The notes under the pieces are model-generated. The model was not told the origin of the DNA. It saw nothing but the letters and a program-made list of their open reading frames with translations, and did no database searches. Of a stretch of DNA of 11,642 nt, positions 6,870-11,642 are shown piece by piece. This DNA is from Symbiobacteriaceae bacterium (lineage in GTDB: Bacteria; Bacillota_E; Symbiobacteriia; Symbiobacteriales; Symbiobacteriaceae). Position 1 is the stretch's first letter; every line of letters begins with the position of its first letter. The stretch spans positions 1 to 11,642 of the forward strand of contig DAHVXO010000076.1 in the NCBI GenBank assembly GCA_027356675.1, in the 5' to 3' direction. The position numbers and the translations under genes were made by a program.

Positions 6870-7187
6870 CTGTCTGACGCTGAACTCTTTCCATTCATGC
6901 TCACGTTGCGCGCGGCGGGGACGCCCGCCGCCCTGGCGACCATCGTGCATACCCGGGGCCACTGCCCGCGGGAAGTGGGCGCCAAGATGCTGGTGCTGCG
7001 AGACGGCCGGAGCTTCGGCACGGTCGGAGGCGGCTGCGGCGAGTCGGATGTGAAGATGCGGGCGCTCACGGTCATCGATGAAGGCCGGCCCGCCATGCTG
7101 ACCGTCGACCTGCTCGATGACCCGGCCCTGGCCGATGGCGCCATCTGCGGGGGCAAGATGGAGGTCTTCATCCAACCGGTCAAGTGA
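6870..7187 (+). CDS. Stand-alone XdhC/CoxI N-terminal domain protein (probable CTG start)
   Basis: 105 residues if started at CTG 6870, 96 from ATG 6897. Seen: AAGTPAALATIVHTRGHCPREVGAKM, in two pieces, then GTVGGGCGESDV, the signature of the XdhC/CoxI N-terminal domain whose Cys loop is tied to molybdenum-cofactor sulfuration. The preferred start adds SDAELFPFM, which aligns with the helix that begins most XdhC proteins. Only GCC CCT lies between the upstream TGA (6861-6863) and this CTG, so no other start is possible upstream. This gene supplies the intact Cys domain that the preceding XdhC-like protein lacks, so the two together probably make one functional XdhC, with the gene order reversed relative to the fused protein. 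A short repeat-rich gap (7188-7222) follows before the hydantoinase. Confidence 0.8.
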   Translation: MSDAELFPFMLTLRAAGTPAALATIVHTRGHCPREVGAKMLVLRDGRSFGTVGGGCGESDVKMRALTVIDEGRPAMLTVDLLDDPALADGAICGGKMEVFIQPVK

Positions 7188-7206
7188 ACCCTTGACGGTC
7201 AAGTGA
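7177..7206. repeat. 11-bp direct repeat with a nested 13-bp palindrome
   Basis: CGGTCAAGTGA occurs at 7177-7187 and 7196-7206 (19-base period). Between and into the second copy lies CTTGACGGTCAAG (7191-7203), a perfect palindrome around one central G. GTCAAG therefore appears as three half-sites in alternating orientation across the stop codon of one gene and the leader of the next. It could be an operator, an internal regulatory hairpin, or a local tandem duplication. Confidence 0.45.
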
Positions 7207-7222
7207 GATTGGGGTGCGAAGC

Positions 7223-8608
7223 ATGGGAACCGTCATCAGAGGCGGACGGGTAGTCACGGGGGGCGGCACGGTCGCGACCGATGTACGGGTGGAGAGCGGT
7301 CAGATCGTGTCTTTGGGCGAGGGGCTGCTCCAGCCTGGGGACGCGGTGCTCGATGCGTCTGGGTGCTATGTCATGCCTGGTGGCATCGATTCGCACACCC
7401 ATATTGAAATGCCAGCAGGTGACCTCGGCTGGAACGCCGACGACTGGTACTCCGGCACGGCGGCCGCCGTCGCCGGCGGGACGACCTGCGTGATCGACAT
7501 GATCACCCAGGACCCGGGCGGGTCCCTGGGGGCCGCCCTGGCGGATTGGCAGGTTCGGGCAGCGCCCCGGGCTGTGGCGGACTACAGCTTTCACATGGGG
7601 GTCATCGATCCCCGGCCCGCGGTTCTCGCGGAGATGGCCGCGGTGGTGGCAGCGGGTGTCCCCTCCTTCAAGATCTACCTGGCCTATAAGGGCCGGCTCA
7701 TGGTGGATGATGGGCAGGCCTTCCAGATCATGCGGGAGGCCGGGCGCCTGGGGGCCTGGACCCTGGTCCACTGCGAGAACGGCGATCTGATCGATGTGCT
7801 GATCGCCGAGGCCCGTGCGGCGGGACGGCTCGAAGCCGGGGTCCATGGCTCCACCCGCCCACCCGTGGGCGAGGGCGAGGCGACCAACCGGGCCATTCAG
7901 TTGGCCCGGTTGGCGGGGGCCCCGGTGCACATCGTCCACGTCAGTTGCCGGGAATCGCTGGAGGCGGTGCTCCGGGCCCGGTTGGCAGGGCACCGGGTTC
8001 GGGCTGAGGCCTGCCTGCCGCACCTGGTCCTTACCGAGGCTGCGTATGAGCGGCCGGGTTTCGCCGCCGCTCCCTTCGTGCTCTCCCCGCCGCTCAGGTC
8101 CGAGGCGGACCGGGAGGCGCTCTGGACCGGTCTGACGACGGGCGCCCTGGATTTCGTCGCCACCGACCACTGCCCGTGGCACCTCAAGGGCCAGAAGGAT
8201 CGGGGGGTGGACGACTTCAGCCGCATCCCCAATGGGGTGGGCAGCATCGAGGAGCGGATGGCCCTGCTCTGGACCCTGGGCGTGAAGAGTGGCCGGTGGA
8301 GTCCGGCGGAGTTCGTGGCCGCAACCTCCGGACGGGCCGCCCGCATCTTCGGACTGAGAACCAAGGGTGCGATCCAGGTAGGGTATGACGCCGACATCCT
8401 GGTCTGGGATCCGGGGGTGGGGCGCACCCTGTCGGTGCAGACCCAGCATTCGCACGTGGACCACAGTGCCTTTGAGGGGATGGCTGTGACTGGTCAGGCC
8501 CGGTTCGTCCTGGTGGGGGGCCGGATGGCCGCCCGGGATGGCGAGCCGGTCGCAGAGGCGGGGTCGGGACGGTTTGTGCGGCGGGTCCCGGTGGATCCGC
8601 CCTTGTAA
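7223..8608 (+). CDS. ygeZ: Dihydropyrimidinase/hydantoinase family cyclic amidase (YgeZ/HyuA-like)
   Basis: 461 residues, normal for D-hydantoinases and dihydropyrimidinases, which hydrolyse cyclic imide/amide rings with a binuclear metal centre. Ligands are visible: H58-T-H60, the lysine to be carboxylated at K150 (PSFK) with Y155 nearby (LAYKG), VHCENGD, VHVSC and ATDHCPW. HGSTRPP and IPNGVGSIEERM are also family hallmarks. In E. coli the counterpart YgeZ belongs to the purine cluster; here it is expected to open the five- or six-membered ring of a reduced purine or hydantoin-like intermediate. ATG 7223 is preferred to GTG 7214, because the GGGG at 7211-7214 is 8 bases upstream of the ATG and overlaps the GTG. 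Family certain, substrate inferred from context. Confidence 0.9.
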   Translation: MGTVIRGGRVVTGGGTVATDVRVESGQIVSLGEGLLQPGDAVLDASGCYVMPGGIDSHTHIEMPAGDLGWNADDWYSGTAAAVAGGTTCVIDMITQDPGGSLGAALADWQVRAAPRAVADYSFHMGVIDPRPAVLAEMAAVVAAGVPSFKIYLAYKGRLMVDDGQAFQIMREAGRLGAWTLVHCENGDLIDVLIAEARAAGRLEAGVHGSTRPPVGEGEATNRAIQLARLAGAPVHIVHVSCRESLEAVLRARLAGHRVRAEACLPHLVLTEAAYERPGFAAAPFVLSPPLRSEADREALWTGLTTGALDFVATDHCPWHLKGQKDRGVDDFSRIPNGVGSIEERMALLWTLGVKSGRWSPAEFVAATSGRAARIFGLRTKGAIQVGYDADILVWDPGVGRTLSVQTQHSHVDHSAFEGMAVTGQARFVLVGGRMAARDGEPVAEAGSGRFVRRVPVDPPL

Positions 8609-8613
8609 TCGAT

Positions 8614-8620
8614 GGGAGGG
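8614..8620 (+). promoter_or_regulatory. Ribosome binding site for a TTG start
   Basis: GGGAGGG ends 6 bases before TTG 8627 and lies inside the frame that would start at ATG 8612. That ATG has no ribosome site of its own, so TTG 8627 is the better start of the PLP enzyme. Confidence 0.65.
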
Positions 8621-8626
8621 TTGACC

Positions 8627-9865
8627 TTGGAATATGTGAAGCACCTCCAGTGCGTCCTTTGCGGCGCCACCTATGAGGCCAGGCCCGCTGCGACCACCTG
8701 CCCCCACTGCGGACCCACCGGCATTCTGGATGTGATCTACGACTACGATCGCATCGCGTCGCACTGGGATCGGGACGCCGTGGACCGCTCGACCGACCCC
8801 AGCCACTGGCGCTTTCTGCCCCTGATTCCCGTGGACCCGGCCACCCCCCGTCCGCTGTTGCGGACCGGCGGGACGGCCCTGCTGAACGTCCCCCGGGCGG
8901 CGGAGAGCCTGGGCATCCGGGAGCTCTGGATCAAGGATGAGGGGGGCAATCCCACCGGCTCTTTGAAGGACCGCGCCTCGTCTGTGGGTGTGGTGAAGGC
9001 CTTGGAGGCCGGTGCACAAGTCATCGCGGCCGCCTCCACCGGCAACGCAGCCTCCTCCCTGGGGGGGCAGGCGGCCTCGGTCGGGGTCAAGACCGCGATC
9101 TTCGTGCCGCACTACGCCGCCATGGGCAAGATCGCCCAACTGCTGATGTACGGGGCCAACGTCTTTGCAGTGAAGGGTTCCTACACCCAGGCTTACGACC
9201 TCTGTCAGGCGGCGGTGGCGCGCTATGGCTGGTACAACCGCAGCTGCGCCGTCAACCCGTATCTGGTGGAGGGGAAGAAGACCTGCGCCCTGGAGATTGC
9301 ACAGCAACTCGGCTGGAAGCTGCCGGATTGGGTCGCCGTCTCCACGGGCGATGGGTGCACCATCGCCGGGATCTACAAAGGCTTCGTCGACCTGGTGCAG
9401 TTGGGCTGGATCCCCCGGGTGCCCAAGCTGCTCTCGGTGCAGGCCGTTGGATCTCCCGCCATCTACGCCATGTGGCAGACCGGCGTCCTGCGTCCTGCCG
9501 GCGAGGATACGATCGCCGATGGCATCTCCGTAAGTATCCCGCGCAACGCGCACAAGGCGGTGCGGGCGGTGCGGGAGTCGCAAGGCACGATCGTGCTCGT
9601 CAGTGATGAAGAGATCCGGGACGCCATGCGCTGGCTTGGGCGCCTGACCGGTGTCTTCGCCGAACCGGCAGCCGGAGCCACGGTCGCCGGTCTGCGCAAG
9701 GCCGTGGCGGATGGGACGATCGGCCGGGGTGAGCGGGTGGTCGCAGTGGTGACCGGCAACGGGCTCAAGGACCCGAAAAACGCCATCGCCGCCGTTGGCG
9801 CACCGATGGGCGTGGAACCGGATATGGCAGCTTTGGTGGCGGCCCTGCCCGCTGACCTGGCATAG
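8627..9865 (+). CDS. Threonine synthase-like PLP-dependent enzyme (fold type II) with N-terminal zinc-ribbon-like motif
   Basis: 412 residues from TTG 8627. The N-terminus has two CxxC pairs (C9/C12, C25/C28), as in many bacterial threonine synthase-like proteins, probably structural zinc. PLP features: NPTGSLKDR with Lys114 as the Schiff-base lysine, ASTGNAASSLG, the phosphate loop STGDG, and VTGNGLKDP near the C-terminus. These are threonine synthase (ThrC) motifs. Context argues against threonine synthesis: no hom or thrB neighbours, and the gene stands between the hydantoinase and YgeY-like genes, where E. coli carries ygeX (diaminopropionate ammonia-lyase, also fold type II). Inferred: it may perform the final elimination on 2,3-diaminopropionate or a related open-chain amino acid. 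Alternatives are a misplaced real ThrC or an enzyme for a carbamoylated amino acid. Confidence 0.82.
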   Translation: MEYVKHLQCVLCGATYEARPAATTCPHCGPTGILDVIYDYDRIASHWDRDAVDRSTDPSHWRFLPLIPVDPATPRPLLRTGGTALLNVPRAAESLGIRELWIKDEGGNPTGSLKDRASSVGVVKALEAGAQVIAAASTGNAASSLGGQAASVGVKTAIFVPHYAAMGKIAQLLMYGANVFAVKGSYTQAYDLCQAAVARYGWYNRSCAVNPYLVEGKKTCALEIAQQLGWKLPDWVAVSTGDGCTIAGIYKGFVDLVQLGWIPRVPKLLSVQAVGSPAIYAMWQTGVLRPAGEDTIADGISVSIPRNAHKAVRAVRESQGTIVLVSDEEIRDAMRWLGRLTGVFAEPAAGATVAGLRKAVADGTIGRGERVVAVVTGNGLKDPKNAIAAVGAPMGVEPDMAALVAALPADLA

Positions 9866-9888
9866 AACCGTACAAAGGAGGCAGCAGT

Positions 9889-11082
9889 ATGTTCGATGCG
9901 GTGCGGGTCAAGGCCCGCGAGTATGAGCAGGACGCGGTGCAGTTTCTGCGGGAGATCATCGCCATTCCGAGCACGAGTACCAACGAACAGGCGGTGGTGG
10001 AGCGCATCGCCGCGGAGATGCGCAAGGTCGGCCTGGCGGATGTCCACTTCGACCCCATCGGCAACGTGTTGGGTCGGGTGGGCGACGGCGGGGTGACCAT
10101 CCTCTATGATTCGCACATCGATACGGTCGGCGTGGGTGACCCCAAAGCCTGGGAGTTCGACCCGTTCGCGGGGAAGCTGGAGAACGGCATCCTTTATGGG
10201 CGTGGCGCTTCGGATAACAAGGCGGCCATCGCCACCATGGTCTACGGTGCCCGCATCCTCAAGGAACTGGGCCTGACTGAGGGCTTCACCCTCTGGATCG
10301 CCGGCATGGTGGAAGAGGAGTCCATGGACGGGTGGGCCGTGGGTGAGATGATCCGGACCGGCCAGGTGCGCCCGGACTACGTGGTCAACGGCGAGTGCAC
10401 GAACCTCGACATCTACCGGGGCCATCGCGGCCGCTGCGAGATCAAGGTCACGACCAAGGGCGTCTCCTGCCATGCCAGTGCGCCGGAGCGAGGCGTCAAC
10501 GCCCTCTATAAGATGCAGCGGATCATCGCCGGCATCGAGCAGCTAGGGGCCCGCCTCAAGGACGATGCCTTCCTGGGCAAGGGCACCATCGCTGCGACGT
10601 ACCTCGAGACCAAGACCCCGTCGTTCAACGCCGTGCCGGATGAGGCGATCCTCTACATCGACCGGCGGATGACGGTGGGTGAGACCGCTGAGTCAGCGAT
10701 CGCCGAGATCAAGGCCCTCCCCGGCGCCGAAGACGCAACGGTGGAACTGCTCACTTACGCTGACCCCAGTTGGACTGGCTACAAGAAGGTCGTGCCCAAG
10801 GACTACCCGACCTGGGTGCTGCCTGAGGAGCATCCGGTAATCCAGGCGGGGGTCGACACGGCTACGGGTGTCCTGGGACGGCGGCCGCAGGTCAGCCGCT
10901 GGACCTTCAGCACCAACGGGATTGCCACGATGGGGCAGTTGGGTATTCCCACCGTTGGTTTCGGTCCCAGCGAGGAGAAGTGGGCCCATTCGGTCAAGGA
11001 TCAGGTCCCGGTCGAGCACCTGGTGGCAGCCATGGCCTTCTATGCGGCCTACCCGACCACCCTGGTCCGCCGGGTCAAGTAG
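9889..11082 (+). CDS. ygeY: YgeY-like M20-family amidohydrolase/deacylase
   Basis: 397 residues, close to E. coli YgeY. M20 metallopeptidase features: H76-I-D78 (SHIDTV), RGASDNK with Asp109 bridging the metals, VEEES at 141-145 supplying the catalytic and metal-binding Glu, and the late His of WAHSVKDQV. The middle of the protein has the usual dimerisation domain (GVSCHASAPERGVNAL). Family members cut amide or N-carbamoyl bonds; several are annotated as N-acyl-diaminopropionate or ornithine deacylases. In this cluster it probably removes a group from the open-chain product of ring opening. It has an excellent AAAGGAGG site 7 bases upstream and follows the PLP gene by 23 bases. YgeY identity rests on overall similarity plus the adjacent YgeW. 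Confidence 0.88.
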   Translation: MFDAVRVKAREYEQDAVQFLREIIAIPSTSTNEQAVVERIAAEMRKVGLADVHFDPIGNVLGRVGDGGVTILYDSHIDTVGVGDPKAWEFDPFAGKLENGILYGRGASDNKAAIATMVYGARILKELGLTEGFTLWIAGMVEEESMDGWAVGEMIRTGQVRPDYVVNGECTNLDIYRGHRGRCEIKVTTKGVSCHASAPERGVNALYKMQRIIAGIEQLGARLKDDAFLGKGTIAATYLETKTPSFNAVPDEAILYIDRRMTVGETAESAIAEIKALPGAEDATVELLTYADPSWTGYKKVVPKDYPTWVLPEEHPVIQAGVDTATGVLGRRPQVSRWTFSTNGIATMGQLGIPTVGFGPSEEKWAHSVKDQVPVEHLVAAMAFYAAYPTTLVRRVK

Positions 11083-11101
11083 ACAGAGGAGGGAATCGGA
11101 C

Positions 11102-11642
11102 ATGCATACGCTGCTGCGCGGCAAGCACTTCATCACCGATCAGGATTGGACCAAAGAGGAACTGACCACGGTTTTCGATCTGGCGGATGAACTCAAGCGC
11201 GACTTCGCGATTGGGCGTCCCCACCCGCTCCTACCCCTGCAGACCCTGTTCATGATCTTCTTTGACAACTCCACCCGCACCCGGAACTCCTTTGAGGCGG
11301 GTATGACCCAGTTGGGCGGCCACGCCCACGACCTGACCCCCGACCGGCTGCAGATCAGCCACGGCGAGAACGCCAAAGACACCGCTTCCGTGCTCTCCCG
11401 CTTCGGCCACGGCATCGCCGTGCGGCATACGGTCTTCGGCGAGGGCAACCAGTATATCCGCGAGGTCGCCAAGCACTCCCGGGTGCCCGTCTTTAACATG
11501 CAGTGCGACATCTGGCACCCGTGCCAGGTCATGGCCGATTACATGACCATCCGGGAGCGGTTTGGCCGCAACACCCGGGGGCTGAAGCTCACGGTCTCGT
11601 GGACCTCGGCGCCGAACTACGTGCGGCCGATCTCGGTGCCCC
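11102..11642 (+). CDS. ygeW: YgeW-type knotted carbamoyltransferase, N-terminal part
   Basis: 180 residues are present; the right window edge cuts the gene. Seen: the carbamoyl-phosphate loop FFDNSTRTR (STRTR at 57-61), SHGENAKDT (86-94), VRHT (107-110) and HPCQ (139-142), all placed as in aspartate/ornithine carbamoyltransferases. MQCDIWHPCQ and GENAKDTASVLSRF look like YgeW, a carbamoyltransferase of the E. coli purine cluster whose native substrate was long unknown. In a catabolic setting it would run in the phosphorolytic direction, giving carbamoyl phosphate for ATP production by a carbamate kinase; no such kinase is in view. AGGAGGG lies 8 bases before ATG 11102. ArgF or PyrB identity is unlikely given the neighbours, but the second substrate-binding half is not visible here. 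Confidence 0.87.
   Translation, partial: MHTLLRGKHFITDQDWTKEELTTVFDLADELKRDFAIGRPHPLLPLQTLFMIFFDNSTRTRNSFEAGMTQLGGHAHDLTPDRLQISHGENAKDTASVLSRFGHGIAVRHTVFGEGNQYIREVAKHSRVPVFNMQCDIWHPCQVMADYMTIRERFGRNTRGLKLTVSWTSAPNYVRPISVP

Noticed and set aside
7192..7222. TTGACG as a -35 box for an internal promoter before the hydantoinase gene
   Set aside because: No -10 hexamer lies at 16-18 bases and the transcript would start inside the coding region.
5199..9583. Long minus-strand frames (5199-7202 and 7199-9583)
   Set aside because: They run antisense to seven well-supported genes, have His/Arg/Gly-rich composition without motifs, and lack ribosome sites.

Overview
The window is a GC-rich stretch with almost no spare sequence: twelve protein genes, two of them cut by the window edges, and one short divergent promoter region. 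Strong AGGAGG-type ribosome sites, GTG/TTG (and probably CTG) starts and the gene content suggest a high-GC, probably thermophilic or anaerobic Firmicute of the Symbiobacterium kind. That assignment is an inference from style and content, not from a marker gene.

Layout. Bases 1-1833 (minus strand) hold a two-gene unit: an FAD subunit (YgfM-like) followed, with a 4-base ATGA overlap, by the N-terminal 350 residues of an XdhD-like molybdenum hydroxylase. Bases 1834-2006 are the divergent promoter region. Bases 2007-11642 (plus strand) hold a run of ten tightly spaced genes: two tandem dihydroorotate/dihydropyrimidine dehydrogenase-like proteins, the second with a 2x[4Fe-4S] tail; an 86-bp gap with a perfect 13-bp-stem hairpin; SsnA aminohydrolase; an XRE-cupin regulator; an XdhC-type Rossmann protein; a stand-alone XdhC N-terminal domain; a dihydropyrimidinase/hydantoinase (YgeZ/HyuA-like); a threonine-synthase-like PLP enzyme; a YgeY-type M20 amidohydrolase; and the start of a YgeW-type carbamoyltransferase.

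How the genes work together. This is recognisably a rearranged version of the E. coli ygeWXYZ-ssnA-ygfK-ygfM-xdhD set, which is linked in enterobacteria and gut anaerobes to anaerobic uric acid and purine breakdown. A plausible flow is: redox chemistry on the purine ring by the Mo/FAD hydroxylase and the dehydrogenase pair; ring opening by SsnA and the hydantoinase; trimming of the open-chain product by the M20 enzyme; carbamoyl transfer to phosphate by YgeW; and elimination of the remaining amino acid by the PLP enzyme. The order of steps is inference.

Four departures from the textbook set stand out. The hydroxylase has lost all four cysteines of its N-terminal [2Fe-2S] site but keeps the second cluster. 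The dehydrogenase pair has lost the usual catalytic Cys loop, and the second member has also lost several FMN/active-site residues. A threonine-synthase-like enzyme sits where YgeX (diaminopropionate ammonia-lyase) would be expected. XdhC is split into two genes in reversed domain order.
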